Shown piece by piece: positions 26,665 through 39,076 of a stretch of DNA of 64,000 nt; position 1 is the first letter of the stretch; each line of letters starts with the position of its first letter. The stretch spans positions 31,620,001-31,684,000 of the forward strand of contig NC_065532.1 of NCBI RefSeq assembly GCF_020184175.1. The letters run 5' to 3'. The stretch is from Aphis gossypii. Its lineage: Eukaryota > Arthropoda > Insecta > Hemiptera > Aphididae. The position numbers were made by a program, and so were the translations under genes. The notes beneath the pieces were generated by a model, which was not told the DNA's origin, did no database searches, and was given only the letters and a program-made list of their open reading frames with translations.

Positions 26665-29435
26665 GAGTGTCCGACACATATTCGTGTGTATTCTTGTACG
26701 ATGCGAATTACTTTCTATAATGATGCAGTGTAGTATATTATTTCCCACATAAAAACTAGCTTGTACGTTCCTAAAACGAATGGCATTAAATTAACATAAT
26801 CTAAAGCTACGAAGCGTATTCAGTTTTGAAATATTTCATTGATAATGTTATTGAGAAACAAACAAAAGTATTATCTATAAATTGATACTAGAAAATATAC
26901 TATGAAAAGATATAATTTTTTACTCTTTTTATAATACACAACATATGGTTAATGTTGAAAATATAATCATAAATCACTGGTCTTCTGAGGTTTTAGGTAT
27001 TATTAATTAGGGGCAATTGTTATTTTTAAATGTGTTCTGAAATAATAAAACGTGTCATGATGTGTTTTGTTTAGTTCACTATGTCGGCATATCTTATTAT
27101 AACTTTTATTTTTAATCGAATTAGACACAGTTTATTTTCACAATATTTTAGTGGCCCTTGATAACCTTAACTCATTGTATTTTCTTGCTATTTTAATAAA
27201 CCATTGCATTTGAAGCGTGCTCGTTTTAATTTAACAACGTTATACGAAACTTCCTGCCGTTTCCGTATTGTCGTACCGTAGATATTTTCTAGCACAGCTT
27301 GAGCCATGTAAAATAAATTAAAACGTAAAACAATTAATAAAATACGTTTTATGTGGTTTTATCGCTACCACGATGAACACTGTCTTTAGAAAAAAGTATA
27401 AAATGACACAACTGCACTATCATACTGAATTTTTCTCAAATGTTTTACAACGAATAATCAATACATGAAGCTGCAGCTATATAGAAAAGAATAATATTTT
27501 TCCTTTGGTTCTAAAAATTTGATTCGCAGTTTATGCAAATAATCGTACATTGTTAGAAGAGCACCCGTTTAGACATCTTGAAATTATTCGAATTTCGTAT
27601 CTCGCACAATAACATTGATCGTACAATAAAATAAAATATATTTATATCGCGTATTATGTACACAATTTATACGTTAACCAATCGGCTAATGGAAATGGTC
27701 CCCGAAAACTTGTGACCGAATGTTTTTACAAAACAAAAATATATATCGACAAAAATCGACCGTATTTGGTCCGTTAACCATCAACGCATGACACATATAA
27801 GCACATTATTGTAGCAGAGTCACATCCACACTCGCCATCTCGCTATGACACTGCGTCGTACATAATCTAACAACGACAGTCATCATTCACGTAACGATAT
27901 TCCTTCTGGATATTTGTTTGTTTATCTGGTTTCGATTGTTAAGCCAATAAAATATGTCATTTACAACGAACAGGACGCGAAGTGTTATTATATAAAGAAC
28001 TTGCGAAGGATACATGCTTTAATAAATCATCCACGCCGATTGCATGGTATTTCACGACATTAAAATTACAATGTATTACTCAATTTTCTTTATCAGTAAA
28101 TCAAATTTACTCATTTTTATTTTTATTAAATTATTTAAAACAAAATATTATTTTATTAATATGCATTGTGTTAAATAGTCTTAAACTCTTAATTGAAGAA
28201 GATGAGTTTTTAACCTTAGTACTCACAGTATCACGTGGACAATTTTAAGTTGTTTTTCAAATCGAATGAATATTATTTATAAGTAAATATTAAAAAGTTA
28301 TATTAACCAATTAACGTCAACTATCTAACTTTCTCTTAGTCTCTCTGTGTCTATCTTTACGTATAATATAAATTTATCTTTCGGGTACACAATAAGGCTT
28401 GTTGTACAAAACTGCTGAGCTACATCGATAGTTTGTGTTATCGTCGTTTAGTTGACCAGGGCCAAAAAACACGTCACCGGCACAGTGAAACGTGATTTAC
28501 CGTTTTCAGCGTTTACTCCCTACTGTCAACTGGTATACATTTACCTCCGTCTCAATACAGCCCTTATAGATCTAAGCACATTTGAAAATATTATTTGATG
28601 TGTTACTAAAAAGCACTAAGGTCGATGAAATAGACTGCACAACATAATATTACAATATAATTTACTCATTATACATAATTAGTAATACAGTTTACAGATA
28701 ACTATGATTATAAAATCTCTCATCCTATAATTTTGGACTATAAAAAAATGTTTATTTTTATTTTATGATAAAAGTATAAGAGCTCGTACAACCAAGAAAC
28801 GAATACAGTCAATTTTTTGAAAAATAAGTAACAATAAATATTTTTTAAATTTTAACATTTCAAAATTTTGATTTATTTATTTAACATAAAACGTTAATCG
28901 TCGTATATCTTGAGATAAAGAAAAGAGCAATTATTTACATAAGCAAATACGTTAAATCGTTGCTCAACCTGCAAATTAATTGCTCGGTCGCTGGTCAATC
29001 GATTAATGTATGATACATACTAATATGATATAGTCGAAACTAATAATTATATTAGCAAATGGTAAAAGTCGGCGTAATAATGTTAGAAATTTGAACAACT
29101 GTGGTTTTGAACGTATTTTATATCGTACAACTCAATCGTTAAATGGATCTTTAATCGCAACATAGAAAAATAGTCGATTTTCAATTAATTTTAATTCCCA
29201 GTGTCATCCAGCTGTAGACAATACTATAATATTCTAATTAGTGGTTTTAAAAACGAACGAACGTACTGATATTTTATAACGAGATGGAACCCGATCGTTT
29301 TTCGAATGCGTTACTTCCGTTATTTATTTATTTATTTTTTTTTATAAAAACCGTGAAGTGAAATTTATATTATATGGCTAAATATAAAACAGCATAAATA
29401 ATAATATATACGTACAGTCAGCGATAGTGAGCCGA
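26665..29435. other. AT-rich, no gene seen
   Basis: A modestly CpG-richer zone at ~27220-27960. An 88-codon plus-strand frame (27982-28248) has a hydrophobic, compositionally biased product with no recognisable family. Confidence 0.5.
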
Positions 29436-29439
29436 AAAG

Positions 29440-30310
29440 AATATGTTTTTTATTGATTCGGAGTGCGCGCATTATTGTTTTATTGGCCCAACAGAAAAAT
29501 ATTGTCGATATCTGTTGTAGTAAACCAGCGTATGTATAAATGTATTATTTTCTCGGCAACGTAACGACGTATTTGCCGGTCGTTTGGCATTCTAAAAAGG
29601 GTCCATAAATCAGACATTTTTTAAAAAACGCCGCCGCAACATTGTGTCCCGCAACGTCCTCGCGTCGAATCTCTCTCACGAGCACACCGCAAACGCTATA
29701 CATATTATGCAGGAATACAGAGCCGTGCTTGTAAACGTCTCCGGCGATTAAAAACGGTTTTCGCTAATCTATTCGACGACCTCAATAATTCATCGAGACC
29801 TGCGTAGGCGGCGAGAAAACGGCGGTGGGCGCCCAGCCACGTCCAGCTCACCGGTATTACGACGACACTAACACACGTCGCACGAGCTCGGCGTATGCAC
29901 ACATAATATAATATATATAATATTTTATTATTTTAAACCTGTACGAGTATTATCTAAACGGTAACGCGAATGTGTGTGAGAAGGAGTGAGAGAGAGAGAG
30001 AGACTTTGAGAGGGATGGAGAGTGAGAGAAAGAGAGAATGTGCGTATATATACTTTATTCTCGGCGTACGTGAAATAACGCATAAATCAAATAACCCGCA
30101 CGGCAGGCGCAGTAGAGTGTGGACGACGAAGGGGTACGCCAAGTTTTCGGAAGGGCACCCGGTTGATATATGAGCCCGCAACGCCCCTTGAAAACGCCAA
30201 CTACCTCATACCGTATACATATAAGTACCCGCCCTCGTTTACACGCCGCTTATTGCCGGGGAGCGGGAGACTGCGTTTTGCAGTGAACGGGGATTATTAT
30301 AGTACGCCGA
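29440..30310. promoter_or_regulatory. CpG-rich island, candidate promoter region
   Basis: Among the strongest CpG clusters: GCCGCCGCAAC, CGGCGGTGGGCGCCC, ACGACGACACTAACACACG. It also holds a GA repeat. Open frames on both strands (65-80 codons) overlap and are not convincing. Confidence 0.35.
29985..30040. repeat. GA-rich simple repeat
   Basis: A (GA)n run followed by imperfect GAGAGTGAGA units, inside the CpG-rich island at 29.4-30.3 kb. Stretches like this can bind GAGA-type factors in insects (inference). Confidence 0.8.
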
Positions 30311-30314
30311 CGAT

Positions 30315-33300
30315 TTGTTTTTATATACATTTATTATATATAATACGGTCAACTGTTGTAATATCGCAATGTATTATGATATTAATAATACACAATATTA
30401 CCTAGCATTATACACAGTGGGCATGTCGTAGGTAGGTATATATCCTATATATACCTTCCATAATTAAATCATAAATTTGAGATTTAATATAAATTTAAAT
30501 GTACTATTTTCCTGGGCGTTTAATTAAATCTTCTTAAATCGTCTTAGTGGTTTTATTAAGAATTAGGCTCATAATAATAAAAGTCATGGGAATAATTTCC
30601 CTAGTTACACATAAAAGTATTGCAATTTTTATTTTTCAGTGTATGCATATAATTGCTTAATTACTATGGTACCTAAAAACAAATGTACAAAAAATTTTAT
30701 AAAAAAGTTTAAAAATAACATTTATGAATTAAAAATGATGAGATTGGTAAGTGGAACGAGTATTATAAACCTCATCATGTTAATTATAAAGTATTTTTAA
30801 ATATTAAGTTACAGCATAATATTACAATCACATAAAACACAATATATTATCAACAAAACATTTTTACATCATATAATCCGTAAACTAAACTCACATGTCA
30901 TTAACGTGTCACGCATATGGTCAATATTGTGATGTATGACTATATTAATATAATATAATATAATAATATAATTGGTTATATAAATTTTAAATAAATACTT
31001 TAAGTCTATGAAACTTATTTTTATCGACCGAAGCTTCTCGTCATCACACATTAATTTTGTAAAACAAAGTATGAAGTCAAAGCAAAGAATATAATTCACA
31101 TTAATAGTATTACGTTGTACGTCATATATGAGTAAGTATATTATAATTCTACTACTTTAGAACACATATTTACGTATAGTACACAAAAAGTTATGTAATA
31201 GAAGTACGTAAGAAATTTAAATATGTGAGAATTTATAATATATTATTATAAACAATAAAATCATTATTTAAACTTTCTCATAAAGTTAAAATGTTGTATC
31301 CAACATTTACAAACTTTTTAGTAACGATATTATAAGGTACTCAATGTTTATTTTATACAAAATAAAAAAACACGGGTATAAATAATAATTTCCGTATTTA
31401 ATCACTAAGTAATAACATAAGTGAGAACTGTACATACTTCGTAACTTAATATCAAACAATGAAGTAAACTTCAAATTATTTAATATGAAATATAAATTAC
31501 ATAATGTACTCATATCATATCATCTATAACACAATTCACAAGTCATCATTATTATACTTTAACATTTTATAATATTATATTATTAAGTGATTATTATATA
31601 ATATCTATATTACATATTCACTAAAAATGTTGATAGTTTTAATATACTAAGATTTTAAAGTAATTATATTACTCATTACAAGCATTTATTCATAAATTTT
31701 CATAAAATAAATATTATATATTATGTATATATAGATGTGTGTGTGTGTATAAAACAATGTAATATTTTTTTGAATTTACATGAATATTTAGAATAATACC
31801 GTGAAAATAAATAAAAAAATAACAAATAGTAACAAATATATATATAGATATAAGTTTTATTAAGTTCTGGTGTTTAAAATAGTATAATTATTGTTAATAA
31901 TATCAAAACTATATGTTAGAAAATTATAAAACAAAACAATTTTATTATAGAATAATAAAATGACTAGGTATGACAATTTTGTATTATTGACTATATAATA
32001 TTAATTTTTTGAGGTAGTACAAAATATTCTATATAATTGAGTTCCAATTATATTCTAGTAACATAAATAAGTTAAACACTTTTTAACATTTAATTAATTA
32101 ATATTTATTTACTAATAAATGTAACAAATTATGGTAAATTATATTGGATATTATGCTATACTACGATGCAAAATAAAATTATATACTGACTTACTACTTA
32201 ACACGTCATAAATATTTAAATGCTTTTTTATGCTAAATGTTAGGTATAATATGTACAAGAATAATAAATTGAATAAAGTAGTGAGGTAGTCAATATTATA
32301 TTTTATTATATATTATATTATTATGTATTTTTTCTAAGTAGTGATATTGCCTATACAACGCGCCGTCATAAAGAACATTGTTTTGACACGATTAACCTAC
32401 AAGTACATACCTATATTTTGTTGTAATAATATTATTTTAAAATTTACTTTTTATTTAAATAAATAACATTACTTAATTTTATTTAAGATATAATAATAAT
32501 GATGATCGTACACAGTAAATTATTATACAATCTTATATTTAAAATAAATTATAGTTATAACTAGCTAATAAATGTATTTAATTCAACATATAAATGTACG
32601 TGGATAATATAAATAGAATATAAAAATAAACTGTTATTTTAAATAATTAAACAATACAAAACAAAAAATAACGTATTCAATGGTATTGAGAAGGGTGCCT
32701 TATTTTACGATACAAGAAGCACACAACATCTTGGCATTCAGTCAACATTAACAAAATATACTATTTTTGTCTATTAAATAAATAAAACATAACACATAAA
32801 TCAAACAAACCTAACAAAATAAAATTTTAGTCAAGCACTATAAAAAATAAAACTCTCAATAAAATGTTTCAAACGAATTTCAAATTTTTGAGTTGTATTC
32901 ATTAATCTAAAATCAAAAATGTAAATGTATGTTTATAATTCATAAACGCGTTCAAATGTGTCAAACTCTAATAATTCACCTAAAATATCCAATTAAGGGG
33001 GTTCTAGTCGGTCATTTTCTAAGGAGTAAGATTTAGGCAAATTATGTGTCACGTATAACCTGGTCATATCAATGTGTGAGAGTGTAAATGATCATTAGTG
33101 TGTGTGCGCGCTAGTGTACAGTTTATCTCAATAAATGCATTACGACCCGTATCCGCATTCTAAGAATCAAACAATAGACTTCATTACTTATAGTCTACCA
33201 AGTACCCACACGCATCATACACTACCTACTATTATTATAATATAATCTTATTTTTCTATTATTTATAAATGCATAGATAAAGATAACGCACAATAAATCC

Positions 33301-33750
33301 AATCAAGATCAGTGATCTGTTTATTTTTTAATATTGCATGATTTAGTATATCAACATAGGTACGTAGAAATTTAAGTTGCTATAGCGTGATAATAATTAT
33401 TCAGTGTAGCGTTTTTAATTTTTAAATTTTTAAACAATTCATATTTTTTTAAATTTAAATACATATTTTTAAAAACGATTTATCTTGTATAAGCATATTT
33501 TATTTTATAACAAATAGTAACAAATATTATATTAAAGCAAAAAATAATAATAAATGTATATAGGTATACCGTTACCTACCTTACATATTTATTTATTATT
33601 ATGTAAATATTATTAAGAAAGAATAACTTATGGTACCTAGTAAATAAATATAAAAATGTAAAAAAAACTAATGTTGGACATAATTACAATTCAATTTATA
33701 CAAAGTATTCACTGAAAAAGTATTCAATAAAAAAAACAAGAGGTACCTAG
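30315..33750. other. AT-rich region downstream of the transposase gene
   Basis: Nothing recognisable. I searched here for an inverted partner of sequence upstream of the gene (38.7-39.4 kb) that would mark transposon ends and found none by eye. Confidence 0.5.
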
Positions 33751-33754
33751 TTTA

Positions 33755-33954
33755 TTAGCTTAACTCTTTCAGTCCATCTCTCAATGGTAAATTTCTATCA
33801 TAGCGTGGATCAACCATTTCAGGTAATAAACAATTATTATAAAAGTTAACTAAATGGGGTAACATTTTTACTTCCCAAAAATTGTCATCTCTTTTTATTT
33901 TTTCATAAAGGATACCTCGAGAAGTCCAAATACAAAAATAGCAAAACTTTTTTT
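33755..33954 (-). pseudogene. Displaced C-terminal segment of the YqaJ domain after a 7-A frame break
   Basis: In minus-strand sense, the run of seven A at 33954-33948 is followed by G and TTTT. In the annotated frame translation reaches a stop at 33897-33895 after only 17 more residues. Read in the -1 frame, as if the run had eight A, it stays open for about 63 codons to TAA at 33757-33755. It begins with FCYFCIWTSRG, the kind of beta-strand expected after the QVQGQ motif of YqaJ nucleases, and continues with charged, ordinary-looking protein sequence. An AATAAA overlaps the end (33756-33751) and could be the poly(A) signal. The simplest reading is a 1-base deletion in the homopolymer or an assembly error. 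A -1 ribosomal slip on AAA AAA AG is a less likely alternative. Confidence 0.7.
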
Positions 33955-36900
33955 CGAGATGTGGAGTTGCCCTTGTACCTGGTAATAATAAGAATTCGTT
34001 CGTTTAAGTTCCATTTTTCCATTTTTTATTTCGCAACTCTTTATTATTTTTTTTGCAATTCCATCTTCAGGCGATATATCTTTAGCGCTTATTGGACATT
34101 TGATTTCTACTAAAGAATCCTCATCTATTAGGCCATCTGGAGAAGCAGCTAGAAATGGTAATTCATAATCAATAATTAATCCAGACGACCTTATGGGTTT
34201 ATTTATAATGTTAGACAACGCCGACTTCGCATTTTCTTCATTTTGTATCCCATATTTTGTTGCGTCGTTACCACAAAAAGAACCATATAAAATATTTGAT
34301 ACAGTCTTGGCTCGCGACGTTTTGGGTCGAAGTTTACATATATTTCCAAAGACAGAGGCAGTCAATCTTTTTTTTCTATGTAAATGCCACTCCATACATG
34401 CATTTTGTCCTCTCGTATCTAAAATTAAAATATATATTGTGATAAGTATAATTATTTTATTTAAAAATAAATACATGTTTTGCATACCTTTTTCAATTTG
34501 TTTTATTTGCACTTGTGTTACGTTCAATTCTGATAAAAACAATATTTTTTTAGCATCATATTCGTGTTTAGGCATATCTGGAGATGTTTCTATGTCTGCT
34601 GTTGCTCCGTAATGCTGATCTGGTCCCGATATTGTTGTTTTGTAAACTGGAGGATTGAATAATCGACGTTTACTTCTCTGAATACTTTTTGAAGTAGATT
34701 TTGAAATAAATTTTTTAGTATACAGACCCGGACTGTGTTTTGCAATTTTTTTATGTAACAAATGCAAACGTCTAGGTCCTGCATTATAGGATGTTACTGC
34801 AGCGTTGCACCGTAAATTATACGATCCACGAAGAGAAAAATTTACTCGCTTACCACCAATAAATTTCGCTAAAATTGAGTTGTACGACTCTGCTGCATTA
34901 TTACTTACTTTGTACAATAAACTTTCAGCATGATATAATACAAGACTTTTCGCTGCAACTAATTCTTCCCAAATACCTAACGATTTCATCTGTGGCACTA
35001 AATTTATTTCGCCGTCTTTTTGTCCTTTGCAAAAGTAAAACTGACAATTCGTATGATCGCCAAAAACATGACTTGGCCCATTTATTAAATCTTTTTTTAA
35101 ATTTAATAATTTATGTTCAAATGATATATCTTCTTGATATTTTCTATATTTTACAGCTTCTGTTATTGCATACCTAAGTCTAAGAATTCTATCTTTTATT
35201 GCTTGTCTTATATTTCCCGGAATATTTACGCCTCTAGTAGTTCTTCTTTTAGTAGATATGTCTTTTAATTTATTTACATAATTGCGCAGTATATGGTTGG
35301 AACATTCAATTTTTTTAATCACAAAATTATACCCGTATGGTTTAGCTAGATGTAGTCTTTTCATCACGCTGCTATCTCCATCACCTAAAATTAACATATG
35401 TGGTTAAAAATTGCCCTATTATAATTTTTTTAATGCTCAACATTAATATTAAAATATAATCCAATTTAAATAAATACCTATAAGCTTAGAGTATATCAGA
35501 TTATGCATATCAATACTTCTTTTAAAACCTTCTACAATAATATCTGCTTCCATAGCGGTTGAAGGCAAGTTCCAATTTTTGAAGCAAAGGTGTTCTTTAG
35601 GATCTAAATTATTTTTAGACGCTCTCTGGCAAATACAACAATACTTATTTCTTACGCCAATGAATAAAACTTTTTTTGTTTTAGCTCCAATTATGCAGGC
35701 CTACAAATATTGATAAATAGGTAATTTAATTGACCGCATTATTAGCTAATTCCATGGGTGTCAATAATAGGTTTGTTTACAATAATTATAAAAATGTCAA
35801 AAATAATAATGTATTATCTTAATATATATAAATCTCGTGTCACAATGTTTGTCCTCAATGGACTCCTAAACCACTTAACCGATTTTGATGAAATTTTTTA
35901 CAACGCGTGTAATTTGGTCCAACTTAAAAGATAGGATAGTTTTTTTTTTTCAAATTTTTTAATATCGGGACAGCTAAGGGTTGTCCAGAAAATAATAGAA
36001 GTGCTCAAACAGGGATTTTGATAATTTACGGTAGAAATAATTGTTTATAAATGGTTGCTAAGCTACGTAGACTATTTATTATTATTATTATTATTATTAT
36101 ATTTTCGGTGAATATAGTAACAATTTTTTATAATTATTATTTATTGTCCCCGTTTTTGTAACATTTTTCACTGATTAATCGCTCCTAAAGAGAAGATACT
36201 TAGGTATGTAAATGTAATAATATGTAATGTAATGACGTCACTGTCCAGCAATAAATAAACTATATTAAGATCGCTATTGGTTATGATTGGCATTTTTAAC
36301 GGGCAACGAAGTGCACGGGGTCAGCTAGAAAGAAGATAGATATCTTTGATTTATTATATATTTAATATACTGTAATATACTGTAATATATACTGTAATAT
36401 ACTGTATATACTGTAATTATATATTTTTAAATATATAATTCACCAATATTAAATTTATGAGGGTAGCATAGATAGTCGTAGACCAACATTTTCTATAAAA
36501 AAAATAGTTGCATCTTACATTTTAATAAATAACTTTTGTTGAGGGGTAGCAATGTCCAAATACAGCTGTTTTCAATAATTATTAACCTTGATTTTATTGT
36601 GATATTAATTAAATTATTAACTTACAACTCCAGAAAGTGCATTGTATTTCGTTTTGTAAGAGCGTTTAGACCAAGCACCATCTGCAATCACTGCTATCAT
36701 TGGTCTACCACTGACATCAACTTCATTATTTTGTATTGCAATATTTGCTTCTTCCTTACCAGCTAGTTCAATTTCTTCCCAAGATATCTCATTGAAGTAC
36801 GTAGCAATTTCGTTGTGCAATAATTGATATTTACCATTAGACATAACTGGCATGTTTAAGATAGCTCCCAATTCTTCTATCTGCGCATGTCTAATACAAA

Positions 36901-38707
36901 ATATAGGTATAGGGTGAGAAAAAAAACATACTAATACGAAAATTTTAAATTAAATAACTTACCCTTGTCCTATATTCACTGCTGCTGTTACAATTGCTAA
37001 ATTTGTGTTAAATTTGTTGCCAGGTTCTTCTGAATGTATCACCTCTATTTGATTGCAAAAATTACATTTAAAATAAAATGAACTTATGCATCCATTACGT
37101 ACTTCATGAGTAAAAATTAAATTTTTAAAAGTGCATCCAAATGGATGTGAAAACGATTTTATTGTATTGAATATATAATTAATATCCACAATTCGTCTTC
37201 CTTCCAGTTTCATATCTGCTAGATTGCAGCTTTGATTTAAATCTAGAGATAATGCCAAGTCTTCCGTGTCATTCATATTCGTGGTTCTAAAAGTATATTA
37301 AAATTATAAATAATACTGTCGAAATTAATATAGTTATTACTTTGATAAAAGTAGACAAACTTATGAAGAATTTTGTATTGAATTTTCAAACGTTAGATTT
37401 AAAAAGATAAATTTTTATGAATTTCTAACTCAAAATAAAATTTGAATTGCAAATATTCGTGATTTTTACGTATTTTGTCAAAATTTGAACTTAAAATGCT
37501 TATAAAAAAATTGTGACTATGTATTTTTAATAATTTTTAACTGTCGCTGTAGCTATATTATATTATATATCGTTGTATATATTAGGAGCTTTGTATTAAT
37601 ATTTGAAGCTTTTTCACCAAATGAATAAAATTTTACTGTAATTTATAAAAAAAAAAACTAAAAGATCGAAAAGTTCAAATGTCTATAAACAATTTAAAAA
37701 GATTTGAAATATTTTGAAAATTTTATCTAGTATAGAAAATTTTAGTATAAACATTTAGTGAAAATTTCATGTTTCTACGGTAATCAGTTTTAGAGTTACA
37801 CCAATATCTAAAATCAATTTTTTCAAAAAAAAATGTTTGGTTTTTCCCGGTGCTTTTGATGCTTTTGTAAACTATTGGGAATTTCATGTATACAAACACA
37901 AAAAAAATTTTAAACAAAATTTAAAAAAAAATACACACACAACATTGTTAAATCAATATATTCATCGCTCCGCTCAGAATCTAAAAGTGGACTTCGCGAA
38001 TAAAGCTATATATTGGAATGAACAACTCTCTAACAATCTATCTCCAACACAAGCCTTTTTTCGAAAAAAAACATTTATTATAATACATTTAAAAATGTAT
38101 TCTATATTTATTATTTATTATCTAAGTAACTAATATTCTGTCGATCAATAAAAACAAATCAATTAGACTGAACCGAGCCGCTTCGTACTTTTAATATTAC
38201 TATACTTTTGGAACCAAATTTTGGATATTTTTCTCAATTAATACTAGTTTTATTTTATCTTTTTTTACTTACATCTGGACATTACGCTGTGATGTTACTA
38301 ATTGTCGTTTACTGCTACTACACGCTATCGTTAGGGCATTGTCTTCGGAAATGTCATTATGGCCTACTACAAGATCGGTTTTCTGTGAAAATATACAAAT
38401 AAAAAATATAATCTTGGACAAAGAACTATGTGAATATGTGGATCACTAATTTGTTTATATTCATCTCTAAAGAAGTTTAGTATTATATATCTAATATAAA
38501 GTCGTTTTTATAACACAAAATACTCGTTTTCCTATTATTTTTTTATGCAAAACAATTTCTAATCTTCGTGATTTTCTAAGGTATTTAATCATTAACTTCA
38601 CTTACCTTGTTTTTTACAAGTGCAGCAATATTTCCTTTATTTTTTCTGCTTTTACTCGGAAAACATTTTGATTTTTTACCCATACGCCAATTTTTCGTAT
38701 TATCCAT
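33895..38707 (-). CDS. Mutator-like (MULE) transposase fused to YqaJ-type nuclease, 7 exons, C-terminal frame break
   Basis: Exons, in order: 38707-38606, 38382-38273, 37286-36963, 36890-36626, 35700-35478, 35384-34488, 34418-33895; all introns are GT-AG and phases match at every junction, giving 814 codons. The start is the ATG at 38707, with aacgATGg context. Residues ~71-640 resemble the Mutator-like transposase domain of animal MULEs: IADGAW (D249), SGV at the exon 4/5 join, a Cys-rich stretch (C288, C289, C291, C306), EADIIVEGF, GDGDSS (D343/D345) and NNAAESYNS (E507). D249, D343 or D345 and E507 are the likely DDE residues (inference). Exon 3 also has a CxxC pair. Residues ~650-797 resemble the YqaJ/lambda-exonuclease nuclease fold: GIQNE (E701), SPDG (D735), EIK (E745, K747) and YYYQVQGQ. 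The last 17 residues are out of frame relative to the expected fold (see the 33755-33954 entry). Expected role: DNA cutting and joining in transposition, or a domesticated derivative. No gene neighbours were recognised. Confidence 0.85.
34419..34487 (-). other. 69-nt intron 6 that stays open in frame
   Basis: Donor GTATGC at 34487 and acceptor TTTTAG ending at 34419 join K640 to a split codon for D641. The intron is a multiple of three and contains no in-frame stop, so retention would add 23 mostly hydrophobic residues (rich in I, L, Y) between the transposase and nuclease domains. Removal gives the QIEKDTRGQNACMEW junction, which fits the family better than the inserted hydrophobic run, so I treat it as an intron. 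Confidence 0.75.
35817..36328 (+). mobile_element. Non-autonomous Helitron-like element in intron 4 of the transposase gene
   Basis: The 5' end reads TC then TTAATATATATAAATCTCGTG, followed by a stretch around AACCGATTTTGATGAAAT, which from memory recurs near the 5' ends of arthropod Helitrons. The 3' end is GGGCAACGAAGTGCACGG followed by GGTCAGCTAG, a CTAG terminus typical of the superfamily. No Rep/helicase coding is present, so it is a short (~512 bp) passenger. An (ATT)n run lies inside at ~36077-36101. The base before the TC is A as expected, but the base after CTAG is A rather than the usual T. It sits in the 925-nt intron between exons 4 and 5 and accounts for over half of that intron. 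Confidence 0.6.
36363..36418. repeat. Short tandem repeat, TAATATACTG unit
   Basis: About five imperfect copies of a 7-12 base unit sharing TACTGTA run in tandem, just beyond the Helitron-like element and within the same intron. Copy spacing is irregular (TA insertions), as in an unstable minisatellite. Confidence 0.7.
37560..37992 (+). repeat. Dispersed aphid-type repeat in intron 2 of the transposase gene
   Basis: AT-rich sequence ending in ATTCATCGCTCCGCTCAGAATCTAA (a run split here by reading: ATTCATCGCTCC, then GCTCAGAATC). The same terminal motif ends the repeat near 11.8 kb and occurs in both orientations at 44.7 kb. The left limit is uncertain and may reach ~37300. It explains why intron 2 is 986 nt while introns 3, 5 and 6 are 69-93 nt. 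The 98-codon open frame over 37837-38133 on the plus strand overlaps the repeat and its flank and shows no protein character. Confidence 0.55.
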
Positions 38708-38929
38708 CGTTAAAAATATTTGAAAACACGTAGGTAAAAAAAAATCACAATATGTTCAAAAAATTGCAATCAAAAAATAATAACTGTGGTGTAAGGAGTA
38801 AGGACTAGGTTTATGACTGACTAAATGTGAATTTGCAGTTTTGTGGTGTATTATAGAAAAACATTATTATTATTATTATTGGACTAATATTATAATATGA
38901 TAATTATCGTAAATATTGTTTCTCGGTAA

Positions 38930-39050
38930 ATGGTCGGCATCCGGTCGACGCGCGACGATCCGGGTAAACGTCGCGTAATTAATTGGTTATCGGAATTTGG
39001 CGTTCTCGCACTCGCAGGCACATGTCAGGTTAAGTTATATTAGGAAAAAG
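38930..39050. promoter_or_regulatory. CpG-rich patch upstream of the transposase gene, possible promoter
   Basis: About 120 bases with many CG dinucleotides (for example GGTCGACGCGCGACG and AAACGTCGCG) in an otherwise AT-rich region, 220-340 bases before the start codon at 38707. GCGCGACG and CGTCGCG form short inverted copies. The position suits a transcription start region, but no TATA or initiator element was clearly identified. Confidence 0.35.
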
Positions 39051-39076
39051 TATTCAGTTACTCTTCGTGTAAAAAC

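Noticed and set aside
33000..33750. Search for the second terminal inverted repeat of a complete Mutator-type element
   Set aside because: No match to sequence beyond the gene's 5' end was seen by eye, so no whole-element boundaries are proposed.
34193..35177. Plus-strand frames of 61-139 codons opposite the transposase exons
   Set aside because: Antisense shadows of the minus-strand exons, whose frame and splice junctions are well supported.
37837..38133. 98-codon plus-strand frame
   Set aside because: Starts inside the aphid-type repeat in intron 2 and gives Asn/Lys-rich low-complexity product.
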